A stretch of 41,595 nucleotides of DNA from Bacteroidota bacterium (GTDB lineage Bacteria; Bacteroidota; Bacteroidia; Chitinophagales; JADIYW01), in assembly GCA_020436225.1 (NCBI GenBank), contig JAGQYE010000058.1, positions 1-41,595 of the forward strand, read 5' to 3'. Position numbers and translations under genes: made by a program. Under the pieces are notes generated by a model that saw only the letters and a list, made by a program, of their open reading frames with translations, was not told where the DNA came from and did no database searches. Below, piece by piece: positions 1 through 7,239 of the stretch; the stretch's first letter is position 1; each line of letters begins with the position of its first letter.

Positions 1-747
1 CAAGCCATCATACGCTAAAGAAATATTTGAAGGTAATTCTTGTTGCACCGTTTCGTACAAACCTAAATGGTGCGAAATATGCGTAAAATAAGCCTGTTCG
101 GGCTGAATTAAATTTACAATGTCAATAGCTTGTTCTAAATTAAAATGAGAATAATGTGTTTCTTTTCTCAAAGCATTCAACACTAAAATTTTTGTTCCTT
201 TTATTTTTTCTATCTCGTTTTCATCAATAAAATTGGCATCTGTGATATACGTAAAATCTTGAATTCTAAAACCGAAAACAGGCAATTTTTTGTGTAGCAC
301 ACGAATAGGCACAAACGGAATATCGCCGATATGGAAAGGCATTTCGCTAATCGTTTGCAAACGTATTTGCGGCGCACCCGGATAATCATGCCCAACAAAA
401 GCATACGCAAATTCATTTTTCAAAGCTGCTTGTACGCGTTCTTCGGCATACACATCTATCGTTTTTCCCAACATATAATTAAACGGACGAATATCATCTA
501 ATCCGGCAACATGGTCTTTATGTTCGTGCGTAAACACAACCGCATCTAAATCTTTTACTTTTTCACGCAACATTTGCTGGCGAAAATCCGGTCCGGTATC
601 AATCACTACACACGTAGTTGCTGATTGCACCATTAATGATGTTCGTGTCCTATTGTTTCTTTTATCAGAAGAAGTACAAACTTCACATGTACATGTAATT
701 ACTGGAACGCCTTGCGAAGTGCCGGTGCCAAGAAAGGTAAACTTCAT
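1..747 (-). CDS. PhnP-like MBL-fold metallohydrolase (3' end cut by window edge)
   Basis: This is a metallo-beta-lactamase fold hydrolase of the PhnP / RNase Z-like group, probably a cytoplasmic phosphodiesterase; the substrate is not known. Translating the minus strand from the ATG at 745-747 gives 249 codons with no stop before the edge. The N-terminus MKFTFLGTGTSQGVP is typical of the group and is followed by a Cys cluster (C19, C21, C24) seen in many PhnP-like proteins. The metal site HEHKDH lies at residues 74-79, a later TDANF supplies the bridging Asp, and THISHHLG gives a late His. The last visible residues (SLAYDGL) are normally close to the C-terminus, so only a few residues should be missing. 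It lies 70 bases after the small gene at 818-1093 on the same strand and probably shares its transcript. Family call is firm, specific activity open. Confidence 0.9.
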   Translation of the reverse strand, partial: MKFTFLGTGTSQGVPVITCTCEVCTSSDKRNNRTRTSLMVQSATTCVVIDTGPDFRQQMLREKVKDLDAVVFTHEHKDHVAGLDDIRPFNYMLGKTIDVYAEERVQAALKNEFAYAFVGHDYPGAPQIRLQTISEMPFHIGDIPFVPIRVLHKKLPVFGFRIQDFTYITDANFIDENEIEKIKGTKILVLNALRKETHYSHFNLEQAIDIVNLIQPEQAYFTHISHHLGLYETVQQELPSNISLAYDGL

Positions 748-817
748 ACTTGTTTGAAATTTGCAAAAAATGAAAAAGCAAAATGGAAATTAAAAATAGA
801 TATGCTGTGTTCGTGTT

Positions 818-1093
818 TTATATTTCTAATTTTTGTTGAGCAAAAAAGTTCAATAATTTCGTTTGTTTTTCATCTAATAATGACATATCAATTTCTACTT
901 CTGAAAGTATATCAATCAAAGCATTGATGCGTGCTTCCGTTTCAAAAAATTTATTGACCACCACCACTTTTTTATCTTGCAACACGCAATAACCCGATTG
1001 AAATCTTCCTTTTTCATAACGAACTGTGTAATGATTTTCTTTATAGACAGATTCTAAAAGTGTGAGTGTCGTTGCATTGTATTTAAAACTCAT
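818..1093 (-). CDS. Small conserved Bacteroidota protein of unknown function
   Basis: A 91-residue protein starting MSFKYNATTLTLLESVYKE and containing YTVRYEKGRFQSGYCVL and VVVVNKFFETEARI. I recognise this as a type of small uncharacterised protein widespread in Bacteroidota, but no function is known to me. It has no signal peptide or membrane segment and looks like a small alpha/beta cytoplasmic protein. An in-frame ATG lies 69 bases upstream (1160-1162), but the internal start at 1091-1093 is preferred: the extension is Phe/Cys-rich and unlike the family, and a promoter -7 element ends only four bases upstream of the internal ATG. It precedes the PhnP-like hydrolase on the same strand and is divergent from the Rrf2 gene, so a shared role with the hydrolase is a reasonable guess only. 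Confidence 0.75.
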   Translation of the reverse strand: MSFKYNATTLTLLESVYKENHYTVRYEKGRFQSGYCVLQDKKVVVVNKFFETEARINALIDILSEVEIDMSLLDEKQTKLLNFFAQQKLEI

Positions 1094-1097
1094 ACAA

Positions 1098-1128
1098 CAA
1101 AAGTAGTAAGAACTAAAAAATGCTTCAA
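1098..1128 (-). promoter_or_regulatory. Bacteroidota-type promoter for the 818-1093 gene
   Basis: Read on the minus strand, TTG (1126-1128) is followed by 20 bases and then TACTTTTG (1098-1105), matching the Bacteroidota sigma-A pattern TTG-N19/20-TAnnTTTG. The -7 element ends four bases before the ATG, so the transcript should have almost no leader. Confidence 0.6.
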
Positions 1129-1198
1129 TGGTAGTTATGCACATCAACAAAAATGTCAACATTAAAATCTACTTAATCCATAGAGAAAATAAAAATCG

Positions 1199-1206
1199 TA
1201 TCTTTA
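1199..1206 (+). promoter_or_regulatory. Possible -7 element for the rrf2 gene
   Basis: TATCTTTA, one mismatch from TAnnTTTG, lies 36 bases before the rrf2 start. I do not see a good -33 partner. A nearby AAGGAG (1206-1211) is too far from the ATG to be a normal ribosome binding site. Confidence 0.3.
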
Positions 1207-1242
1207 AGGAGAATTGTTAAAGTTTCTTTTAATTTTTTAAAA

Positions 1243-1683
1243 ATGTTATCCAAGAAAACGAAATATGCTATCAATGCATTAGTTTATTTAGCCAAGCAAA
1301 CACCAAAAGAACCTATTTTGATAAGTGAAATTGCTGAACACGAAAATATTCCTAAAAAATTCTTGGAAACTATTTTGTTGGATTTGCGCAATGCCGGCAT
1401 TTTAAATTCTAAAAAGGGAAAAGGTGGCGGTTATTATTTAATAAAAAATCCTTCGGAAGTAAACTTAGCCGAAATTATTCGTCATTTCGATGGTGCTATT
1501 GGATTGTTGCCATGTGTTACACATAAATATTACGAAAAATGCGAAGAATGTACAGACGAACTAACTTGTGGCATTCGACATGCATTTTTAGCAATTAGAA
1601 ACGAAACGGTGGAAATGCTTAAAAAAGACACTTTAGAAAGTATCATCAAAAATGAAGAAAAATTAAAGAAACATGCTCACTAA
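1243..1683 (+). CDS. Rrf2 family transcriptional regulator
   Basis: A 146-residue DNA-binding regulator of the Rrf2 family (relatives are IscR, NsrR, CymR). The start MLSKKTKYAINALVYLA is the typical first helix; the winged helix-turn-helix runs from about residue 23 to 68 with ISEIAEHENIPKKFLETIL and the wing KGKGGGYYL. Four cysteines (91, 100, 103, 109) follow in the region where IscR and NsrR bind an iron-sulfur cluster, but the spacing is not that of IscR; this CxnCxxCxnC pattern is common in Bacteroidota members, and whether it binds a cluster or zinc is unknown. The gene overlaps the next by 11 bases, so the two should be translationally coupled, and is divergent from 818-1093. Target genes cannot be told from the sequence. 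Confidence 0.9.
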   Translation: MLSKKTKYAINALVYLAKQTPKEPILISEIAEHENIPKKFLETILLDLRNAGILNSKKGKGGGYYLIKNPSEVNLAEIIRHFDGAIGLLPCVTHKYYEKCEECTDELTCGIRHAFLAIRNETVEMLKKDTLESIIKNEEKLKKHAH

Positions 1684-2332
1684 AACTACATTTAAATTTC
1701 TCAGCGATTTAAGCAAAAACAATAACAAAGATTGGTTTGATAAAAACAAACAACGTTATATTGATGCACAGAACGAAATCAAAAGTTTTCTTGCCGATTG
1801 GATTGCAACTTTTGGAAAAAAAGATACCAGCATCGCACATTTAGAACCCAAAAAATGTGTTTTCAGAATTCATAGAGATATTCGTTTTTCTAAAGATAAA
1901 AGTCCATACAAAACTAACTTAGGTGCTTATATAACTAAAGGTGGAAAAAATTTGAATCTTGCCGGATATTATTTGCATATCCAGCCTGGTGCTTGTTTTT
2001 TTGCTGCAGGAAATTATATGCCAATGCCGGAACAATTAGCCAAAATAAGACAAGAAATTGATTATAATTTCGTCGATTTTAAGAAGATTATTCAAGCAAA
2101 AAAATTCAATACCAACTTTGGCGATTTAAGTACAGAAAATAAACTCATTCGTCCACCAAAAGGTTACGATGAAAGTAATGAAGCTATAGAATATTTAAAG
2201 CTGAAAGGTTTTACCATTTACAAAAATTTGAGTGATGAAGAAATTACTTCCAAAGATTTTGTAAAAAACATTACCGATTTATGTGTTACAGCTATGCCAT
2301 TTATTGACTTTCTCAATAATGCCGTTGATTAA
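1673..2332 (+). CDS. DUF2461 family protein
   Basis: A 219-residue protein of the DUF2461 (TIGR02453) family. Recognisable conserved parts are the N-terminal FLSDLSKNNNKDWFDKNKQ, the central FRIHRDIRFSKDKSPYKTN and GYYLHIQPGACFFAAGNYMP, and the C-terminal RPPKGYD followed by LKLKGF. No enzymatic function is established for the family to my knowledge. It carries no signal peptide or membrane segment, so it is probably cytoplasmic. The ATG at 1673 lies inside the end of the Rrf2 gene (11-base overlap, ATG then in-frame-shifted TAA), a strong sign of co-expression. The family is widespread in Bacteroidota, and its pairing with Rrf2 here may be a lead on when it is induced. Confidence 0.9.
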   Translation: MLTKTTFKFLSDLSKNNNKDWFDKNKQRYIDAQNEIKSFLADWIATFGKKDTSIAHLEPKKCVFRIHRDIRFSKDKSPYKTNLGAYITKGGKNLNLAGYYLHIQPGACFFAAGNYMPMPEQLAKIRQEIDYNFVDFKKIIQAKKFNTNFGDLSTENKLIRPPKGYDESNEAIEYLKLKGFTIYKNLSDEEITSKDFVKNITDLCVTAMPFIDFLNNAVD

Positions 2333-2403
2333 TGCGCATTTTATCAAAATCTTAAATAAATATTGTTAAGTTGTTGAGTCGAAACTTTCCTACAGATAAT
2401 AAT

Positions 2404-2411
2404 TACATTTG
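2404..2411 (+). promoter_or_regulatory. -7 element immediately upstream of serA
   Basis: TACATTTG fits TAnnTTTG and ends six bases before the serA ATG at 2418. No well-spaced -33 TTG is visible (TTGTTG at 2371-2376 is about 27 bases away, too far), so support is partial. Confidence 0.4.
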
Positions 2412-2417
2412 ATAATT

Positions 2418-3650
2418 ATGGCAAAAGAAGTATCATTTCCAAAAGAAAAAATCAAGATTTTATTATTAGAAGGCATTCATCAATCTGCTGTCAACGAATT
2501 TCATAAAAAAGATTATGTTTCTATCGATAGACACAAAGGTGCGATGTCTGAAGAAGAGCTTTTAGCTTGTATAGAAAATTATCATGTTATAGGCTTACGC
2601 TCCAAAACAAACTTAACCGCTCCGGTTTTAGAAAAAGCAAAAAAGCTAATGACTATTGGTTGTTTCTGTATCGGCACCAATCAAGTAGATTTGAAAAAAG
2701 CAACAGAATTAGGTATTCCTGTTTTTAATTCGCCTTATTCTAACACGCGCTCGGTTGCCGAATTGATTATCGGCAATTCTATCATGTTACTTCGTGGAAT
2801 TCCATTCAAAAACAAATATATGCACGAAGGAAATTGGCAAAAAACTGCCAACAACAGTTATGAACTTCGTGGCAAAACTATAGGAATTATTGGCTACGGT
2901 CACATTGGAACTCAGGTTTCTGTGTTGGCAGAAAGTATGGGTTTAAAAGTTATTTATTATGATATAGAACCGAAATTGCCATTGGGCAATGCTTCTGTTG
3001 TTGATACGATGGAAGAACTTTTGCAAAAATCAGATATCGTTACCTTACACGTGCCGGCAACGCCTCAAACAAAAGATATGTTTGGCGAAAAAGAATTTGC
3101 ACAAATGAAAGAAGGTGCTGTGTTCCAAAATTTAGCACGTGGCAATGTCGTCGATATCATGGCACTTGCCGATGCATTAAAATCAGGAAAAGTGAGTGGT
3201 GCAGCTGTCGATGTTTTCCCGAAAGAACCAAAACAAAATGGTCCGGGTTTCGAATCAGAGTTGGTTGGTTTAGATAATGTCATTCTTACACCACATATCG
3301 GCGGCTCTACACAAGAAGCACAAGAAAATATTGGCGGCGAAGTTGCCGTAAAACTTACCGGCTTCTTAGATAACGGAAGCACCTTAGGTTCTAAAACGGT
3401 TCCAGAAATTAGTCTTTCCGTTCAACAAAATACACGTCGTGTTTTACATATTCATCACAATGTTCCTGGCGTTTTAACGGAAATCAACTCGATGTTATCC
3501 AAGCATAATGTCAACATTTTAGGTCAATATTTAAAAACCAACGAAACCATTGGTTATGTTGTTTTAGATGTTGATGCCAACGCCGATTTAGATTTGATTG
3601 AAGATTTGAAAAAAGTGAATCATACACTAAAAACAAGAATATTATATTAA
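2418..3650 (+). CDS. serA: D-3-phosphoglycerate dehydrogenase
   Basis: Catalyses the NAD-dependent oxidation of 3-phosphoglycerate to 3-phosphohydroxypyruvate, the first step of serine synthesis. The 410-residue protein has the same length and domain order as Escherichia coli SerA: substrate domain (about 10-115 and 305-335), NAD domain with GYGHIG at 159-164, and a C-terminal ACT regulatory domain from about 341 (HNVPGVLTEINSML). The catalytic Arg241 (LARGNVVD), Glu270 (DVFPKEP) and His293 (TPHIGGST) are all present. The start at 2418 (MAKEVSFPKE) is chosen over a TTG nine bases upstream. The ACT domain suggests feedback control by serine. No other serine-pathway gene is adjacent; adk follows 108 bases downstream with its own promoter-like element. 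Confidence 0.97.
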   Translation: MAKEVSFPKEKIKILLLEGIHQSAVNEFHKKDYVSIDRHKGAMSEEELLACIENYHVIGLRSKTNLTAPVLEKAKKLMTIGCFCIGTNQVDLKKATELGIPVFNSPYSNTRSVAELIIGNSIMLLRGIPFKNKYMHEGNWQKTANNSYELRGKTIGIIGYGHIGTQVSVLAESMGLKVIYYDIEPKLPLGNASVVDTMEELLQKSDIVTLHVPATPQTKDMFGEKEFAQMKEGAVFQNLARGNVVDIMALADALKSGKVSGAAVDVFPKEPKQNGPGFESELVGLDNVILTPHIGGSTQEAQENIGGEVAVKLTGFLDNGSTLGSKTVPEISLSVQQNTRRVLHIHHNVPGVLTEINSMLSKHNVNILGQYLKTNETIGYVVLDVDANADLDLIEDLKKVNHTLKTRILY

Positions 3651-3663
3651 GATTTTATGCTAA

Positions 3664-3681
3664 CATTACTAAAAAGTAATG
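3664..3681 (+). other. Small hairpin after serA
   Basis: CATTACT, four A, AGTAATG: a perfect 7-base-pair stem 13 bases after the serA stop. No T run follows, so it is not a convincing intrinsic terminator; it may cap the serA mRNA or mean nothing. Confidence 0.3.
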
Positions 3682-3729
3682 AATAGCCATAAACCTCTTT
3701 ATTACAAATCTGAAATCCTAAATACGTTG

Positions 3730-3737
3730 TATCTTTG
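3730..3737 (+). promoter_or_regulatory. -7 element upstream of adk
   Basis: TATCTTTG is a perfect TAnnTTTG element 21 bases before the adk ATG. The -33 region does not contain a clear TTG at 19-20 bases. Confidence 0.5.
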
Positions 3738-3758
3738 TTATTCAACTATTCATCATTC

Positions 3759-4343
3759 ATGATAAATTTAATTTTATTTGGTCCTCCGGGAAGCGGCAAA
3801 GGAACACAAGCCGTAAAACTTGCAGAAGAATTTAACTTATACCACATTTCTACAGGCGATTTATTCAGAAATGAAATCAGCAACGAAACGCCACTTGGCT
3901 TAGAAGCAAAAAAATATATGAGCAAAGGCGAATTGGTGCCGGACGAAGTAACCATCGGCATGTTGTCAAATAAATTAGACGAACAAGCCGGAAAAGTAAA
4001 TGGTTTTATCTTCGATGGATTTCCACGTACCGAACCTCAAGCAGATGCTTTAGATAAATTGTTAGATTTAAAAGATACTTCCGTTTCGCTTGTTTTAGCA
4101 TTAGAAGTTGGCGAAGATGAGATAACGGAACGCATTTTAGACAGAGCAAAAAAATCAGAAAATCCACGTGCAGACGATTTAGATGAAGCTATTATTCGCA
4201 ATCGTTTTCAAGTTTATTTGAAACAAACATCACCGGTTGCTGAGCATTATAAAAAAGCAGATAAATTAGTAACTATTGTTGGCATCGGTAGCATCAACGA
4301 AATTTTTGAAAAGTTGAAAGATGCTGTAAACGAAATCAAATAA
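3759..4343 (+). CDS. adk: Adenylate kinase (short-LID form)
   Basis: Interconverts ATP + AMP and 2 ADP in the cytoplasm. The 194-residue protein begins MINLILFGPPGSGKGTQ with the Walker A loop at about residues 8-15; AMP-binding TGDLFRNE, the DGFPRT motif and the C-terminal catalytic arginines (IIRNRFQVY) follow. The LID is the short form, RILDRAKKSENPRADDLDE, lacking the roughly 27-residue zinc or hydrogen-bonded LID insertion of the E. coli type; this is usual in Bacteroidota. The ATG at 3759 gives the canonical N-terminus; a TTG at 3735 would add a non-family extension. It is followed by a clear terminator, so it is probably a single-gene unit or the end of a serA read-through transcript. 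Confidence 0.97.
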   Translation: MINLILFGPPGSGKGTQAVKLAEEFNLYHISTGDLFRNEISNETPLGLEAKKYMSKGELVPDEVTIGMLSNKLDEQAGKVNGFIFDGFPRTEPQADALDKLLDLKDTSVSLVLALEVGEDEITERILDRAKKSENPRADDLDEAIIRNRFQVYLKQTSPVAEHYKKADKLVTIVGIGSINEIFEKLKDAVNEIK

Positions 4344-4364
4344 GAAATAAAAATCAACATAAAG

Positions 4365-4405
4365 AACGCTTCAAGAAGTAAAATCCTTGAAGCGTTTTTA
4401 TTTTT
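4365..4405 (+). terminator. Intrinsic terminator after adk
   Basis: AACGCTTCAAG (4365-4375) pairs perfectly with CTTGAAGCGTT (4386-4396), giving an 11-base-pair stem with a 10-base loop, followed by TTTATTTTT. It lies 21 bases past the adk stop. Its right arm and T tract are copied again 65 bases downstream. Confidence 0.85.
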
Positions 4406-4473
4406 CTATGTAGAACTGACACTCTGTTAGAGTCTGAGACTCTAACAGAGTAAGAAGCGTTTTATTTTTCTAT
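4389..4473 (+). repeat. 20/21-base direct repeat flanking a 14-bp palindrome
   Basis: The segment GAAGCGTTTTT then ATTTTTCTAT at 4389-4409 recurs at 4454-4473 with one T fewer. Between the copies sits ACTCTGTTAGAGTC (4421-4434), TGA, GACTCTAACAGAGT (4438-4451), a perfect 14-base-pair inverted repeat with a three-base loop. The first direct copy is the right arm and T tract of the adk terminator; the second leads into the obgE -7 element. The arrangement looks like a small palindromic element bounded by a duplicated flank. Confidence 0.7.
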
Positions 4474-4478
4474 CTTTG
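4471..4478 (+). promoter_or_regulatory. -7 element upstream of obgE
   Basis: TATCTTTG, a perfect TAnnTTTG, ends nine bases before the obgE ATG at 4488, implying a very short leader. It begins within the second direct-repeat copy. No clear -33 TTG. Confidence 0.5.
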
Positions 4479-4487
4479 TGAACTCTT

Positions 4488-5480
4488 ATGGAAGGAAGCA
4501 ATTTTATTGATTATGTAAAAATCTTTGTGCGCTCAGGAAATGGCGGTCGTGGCTCTATTCACTTTCATAGAGAAAAATATATTCCTAAAGGTGGTCCTGA
4601 TGGTGGCGATGGCGGTCGCGGTGGCAATATCATTTTGCGTGGTAACAAACAACTTTGGACTTTATTACATTTAAAATATAAGAAACATATCCACGCACAA
4701 AACGGTGCCGGTGGTGAAGGTGGTTTGCGTTCAGGAAAAGCCGGCGAAGATATTATCATTGAAGTGCCATTAGGCACGATTGCTAAAGACGGTGAAACCG
4801 GAAATAAAGAAGCCGAAATTTTGGAAGATGGTCAAGAAATTATTTGGCTAAAAGGTGGTCGTGGCGGACAAGGAAATAATCATTTTAAATCGCCGACTAA
4901 CCAAACACCGCGCTATGCACAGCCCGGCGAAGAAGGCGTAGAAGGTTGGAAAATTTTAGAATTAAAAGTGCTGGCTGATGTTGGATTAGTTGGTTTTCCC
5001 AATGCCGGAAAATCAACGTTGCTTTCTGTGTTGAGTGCTGCCAAACCGGAAATTGCCAATTATCCGTTTACTACTTTAGTTCCAAATTTAGGTGTGGTTG
5101 CCTATCGCGAAAATCGTTCATTTATTATGGCAGATATTCCAGGCATTATCGAAGGTGCACACGAAGGCAAAGGCTTAGGTGTTCGTTTTTTGCGACATAT
5201 TGAACGCAATAGTTGTTTGTTGTTTTTAATTCCTGCTGATGCTGACGACATCAAACAACAATATAAAATTTTAGACAAAGAATTAAAATTATACAATAAA
5301 GAATTGGTAAATAAACCTCGCATCATTGGCATTTCAAAATCGGATTTATTAGATGATGATTTGAAGAAATTGTTGGCGAAAGAATTGCCAAAGAAAATTC
5401 CGCATATTTTCTTCTCTTCTATTTCAAATGAAAATATCTTGGCATTAAAAGATATGATTTGGAAGATGTTGAATGCATAA
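4488..5480 (+). CDS. obgE: Obg/CgtA family GTPase
   Basis: A ribosome-associated GTPase of the Obg family, linked in other bacteria to large-subunit assembly, stress response and cell-cycle control. The 330-residue protein has the glycine-rich Obg fold (residues about 5-158, with [15 protein letters not shown] and GGRGGQG) then the G domain: G1 GFPNAGKS at 169-176, G2 around [10 protein letters not shown]3 DIPG at 216-219, G4 SKSD at 283-286 (Ser for the usual Asn/Thr, common in Bacteroidota) and G5 FSSIS near 309-313. The C-terminal OCT domain of some relatives is absent. It stands alone between a terminator/palindrome upstream and a bidirectional terminator downstream. Confidence 0.96.
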   Translation: MEGSNFIDYVKIFVRSGNGGRGSIHFHREKYIPKGGPDGGDGGRGGNIILRGNKQLWTLLHLKYKKHIHAQNGAGGEGGLRSGKAGEDIIIEVPLGTIAKDGETGNKEAEILEDGQEIIWLKGGRGGQGNNHFKSPTNQTPRYAQPGEEGVEGWKILELKVLADVGLVGFPNAGKSTLLSVLSAAKPEIANYPFTTLVPNLGVVAYRENRSFIMADIPGIIEGAHEGKGLGVRFLRHIERNSCLLFLIPADADDIKQQYKILDKELKLYNKELVNKPRIIGISKSDLLDDDLKKLLAKELPKKIPHIFFSSISNENILALKDMIWKMLNA

Positions 5481-5484
5481 AAAA

Positions 5485-5511
5485 AAACGACAGAAAAAAA
5501 TCTGTCGTTTT
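5485..5511. terminator. Bidirectional terminator between obgE and the DUF937 gene
   Basis: AAACGACAG (5485-5493) and CTGTCGTTT (5502-5510) form a 9-base-pair stem with an A-rich 8-base loop; an A run precedes it and T follows. It serves obgE on the plus strand and the convergent DUF937 gene on the minus strand. Confidence 0.8.
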
Positions 5512-5539
5512 AAACTGAAAAATGAAAATAAAAATTCTA

Positions 5540-6124
5540 TTATTTCTTAAATAAATTTCCCAATAAACCTGCTACATCATCAATAACGTTACCATCGTTA
5601 TTTCTATCTAATAATTTAGAAATGATATTATTTTGTTGTGGTGCAGCTTGTTGTTGTTGATTGCCAACAACATTACTTAATAAGCCGGCCAATCCACCGA
5701 TATCTAAGCCTTGTGCTTGTGTTTGACTTCCCAAAGCTTTTAAAACAATTGGTGCCAAAATTTGCAACACTTGTGAAGCCTGGCTGCCACTGATACCTGC
5801 GTTTTGCGATACAGCATTTTCTACGTTTGGTTGGATGCCACCTAAAATATGTTGTAAGATGGAACTTCCTTCACCACCTAATGCACTTTGTGCTATTCCA
5901 GCTAAATCTTCTAAGCCACCTGAGCTATGATCTTTAGTAATTGCATTAAACAATGAAGATGCGCCGTCTGGTGAAGATGCATTATTATTTAAAGCGTTTA
6001 AAAGAGTTGGCAATGCCAATCCAACTGCATTTTGTGCTTGGCTTTGATCGATGCCAAGTTGGTTACTAACAAGTTGAGTAGCTTGTTGTCCTAATGCACC
6101 ATTTAATAATTGTTGTAAGTCCAT
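5540..6124 (-). CDS. DUF937 domain protein
   Basis: A 194-residue, Gln/Asn/Ala/Leu-rich protein with a DUF937 (YidB-like) domain: MDLQQLLNGALGQQATQLVSNQLGIDQSQAQNAVGLALPTLLNALNNNA in outline, followed by a second helical unit with VSQNAGISGSQASQVLQILAPIVLKALG and a Gln-rich tail. The two halves both carry the LGI-x-Q-SQA ... ALPxLL pattern, i.e. an internal duplication. The family has no established biochemical role. It has no signal peptide. It lies 30 bases downstream of the MDR oxidoreductase on the same strand and probably shares its transcript, with termination at 5485-5511. An exact function is not claimed. Confidence 0.85.
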   Translation of the reverse strand: MDLQQLLNGALGQQATQLVSNQLGIDQSQAQNAVGLALPTLLNALNNNASSPDGASSLFNAITKDHSSGGLEDLAGIAQSALGGEGSSILQHILGGIQPNVENAVSQNAGISGSQASQVLQILAPIVLKALGSQTQAQGLDIGGLAGLLSNVVGNQQQQAAPQQNNIISKLLDRNNDGNVIDDVAGLLGNLFKK

Positions 6125-6154
6125 AATGTGTTATTTTATAAATTAAAAATCGGA

Positions 6155-7144
6155 TTAAATTTTTACAATAATCTTGCCAAATTGATTGCCATTTTTCATT
6201 CTATCAAATGCTTGAACGGCATCAATCAACTCGAATGTTTTATCTAAAATAGGTTGAATTTTATGTTGATTAATAAATGCAAGCATTTTCTCAAAATCAG
6301 CATCGCTTCCCATTGTAGAGCCCAATATTTGCAAATGGTTCCAAAAAATCTGACGCATATTTAAGTTAGTCGGCAAACCTCGTGTTGCACCATAAAAAAC
6401 AAATTTTCCGGTTGGTTTTAATGTAGCAATAAGTTCGTTCATCCCATCGCCACAAGCACTATCAATAATAACATCAAAACCACCAATTGATTTTGCTAAA
6501 GTTTTGATAGCATTTTCTGTTTTATAATTTACGCCGTCTTTTGCACCTAAACTTTTACAAGTTTCAATTACATTTTCTTTACTCGAAGTAACATAAACAT
6601 TCGCTCCGATGGCAACAGCGTACAAAAATGCGAATTGTGCAACGCCTCCACCAACACCGGAAATTAAAATGTTTTGATTTTTTTGAGCTTTGCCTTTATT
6701 AAATAATGCATTGAACGCCGTTAATCCAGAAAGTGGAATAGCTGCTGCTTGCTCTAAACTTAAATGTGTAGGCTTTTCGTGTAATCTATCAATATCAACA
6801 GCAATAAATTCTGCAATCGTTCCTTGCGATGGCATGCCCAAAATTTGATATTCCTTTTGTTGTGCATTTGGATTGTTTCCCCAATTGATGTTTGGATTGA
6901 TAACCACTGTTTTGCCAATCCAATGTTTGTCAGCTTCATTGCCAACTGCCATTACTTCGCCACATGCATCAGAACCTAATACGGCAGGCAATTGAATTTT
7001 AGCATATTGTCCTTCGCGTATCCATTGATCACGGTGGTTTAAAGCTGCAAAATGTATTTTTACTAATGCTTGATTTTCAGTAATTGATGGTTGTGCTATC
7101 TCTTCTATTTGAAATGTAACTTTATTTAAAACCAATGCTTTCAT
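6155..7144 (-). CDS. Zinc-independent MDR oxidoreductase (quinone-reductase-like)
   Basis: A 329-residue medium-chain dehydrogenase/reductase. The N-terminal GroES-like domain has LNHRDQWIREGQY and LGSDACGEVMAVG; the catalytic-zinc Cys is absent from the HRDxW region and the structural zinc Cys cluster is missing, so the enzyme should be of the zinc-free quinone oxidoreductase or enoyl-reductase type. The Rossmann domain has ISGVGGGVAQFAF near residues 161-173, which is typical for NADPH users. The substrate is unknown. It is divergent from the tetR-efflux operon across a 104-base gap that holds promoter elements for both and an imperfect palindrome, so the TetR protein may control both directions. 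Confidence 0.88.
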   Translation of the reverse strand: MKALVLNKVTFQIEEIAQPSITENQALVKIHFAALNHRDQWIREGQYAKIQLPAVLGSDACGEVMAVGNEADKHWIGKTVVINPNINWGNNPNAQQKEYQILGMPSQGTIAEFIAVDIDRLHEKPTHLSLEQAAAIPLSGLTAFNALFNKGKAQKNQNILISGVGGGVAQFAFLYAVAIGANVYVTSSKENVIETCKSLGAKDGVNYKTENAIKTLAKSIGGFDVIIDSACGDGMNELIATLKPTGKFVFYGATRGLPTNLNMRQIFWNHLQILGSTMGSDADFEKMLAFINQHKIQPILDKTFELIDAVQAFDRMKNGNQFGKIIVKI

Positions 7145-7157
7145 TTATTCCTTTTTT

Positions 7158-7165
7158 CAAAACTA
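7158..7165 (-). promoter_or_regulatory. -7 element for the MDR oxidoreductase gene
   Basis: On the minus strand the sequence is TAGTTTTG, a TAnnTTTG match, 13 bases before the ATG. No clear -33 partner is visible. Confidence 0.4.
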
Positions 7166-7189
7166 CAATTATTTAACATTAATTTTTTG

Positions 7190-7215
7190 GAAACTTTAAA
7201 ACCTATTTTAGTTTC
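7190..7215. promoter_or_regulatory. Candidate TetR operator
   Basis: GAAACTTTAAAA, CCTA, TTTTAGTTTC form an imperfect inverted repeat in the centre of the divergent tetR/MDR spacer, just upstream of the tetR -7 element. Position and symmetry fit an operator for the adjacent TetR regulator, but this is inference. Confidence 0.35.
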
Positions 7216-7231
7216 TTTAGTTTATATACTA

Positions 7232-7239
7232 TACTTTTG
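7232..7239 (+). promoter_or_regulatory. -7 element for the tetR-efflux operon
   Basis: TACTTTTG fits TAnnTTTG and ends nine bases before the tetR ATG at 7249, so the leader would be a few bases at most. Confidence 0.45.

Noticed and set aside
712-927. 71-codon plus-strand open frame over the start of the PhnP-like gene
   Set aside because: Overlaps two supported minus-strand genes and has no recognisable sequence.
3664-3681. Hairpin after serA as a rho-independent terminator
   Set aside because: Stem of 7 pairs, A/T-rich, and no T run follows; kept only as a small hairpin.
4421-4451. 14-bp palindrome as a simple terminator for adk
   Set aside because: No T run follows on either strand, and a better terminator lies immediately upstream.
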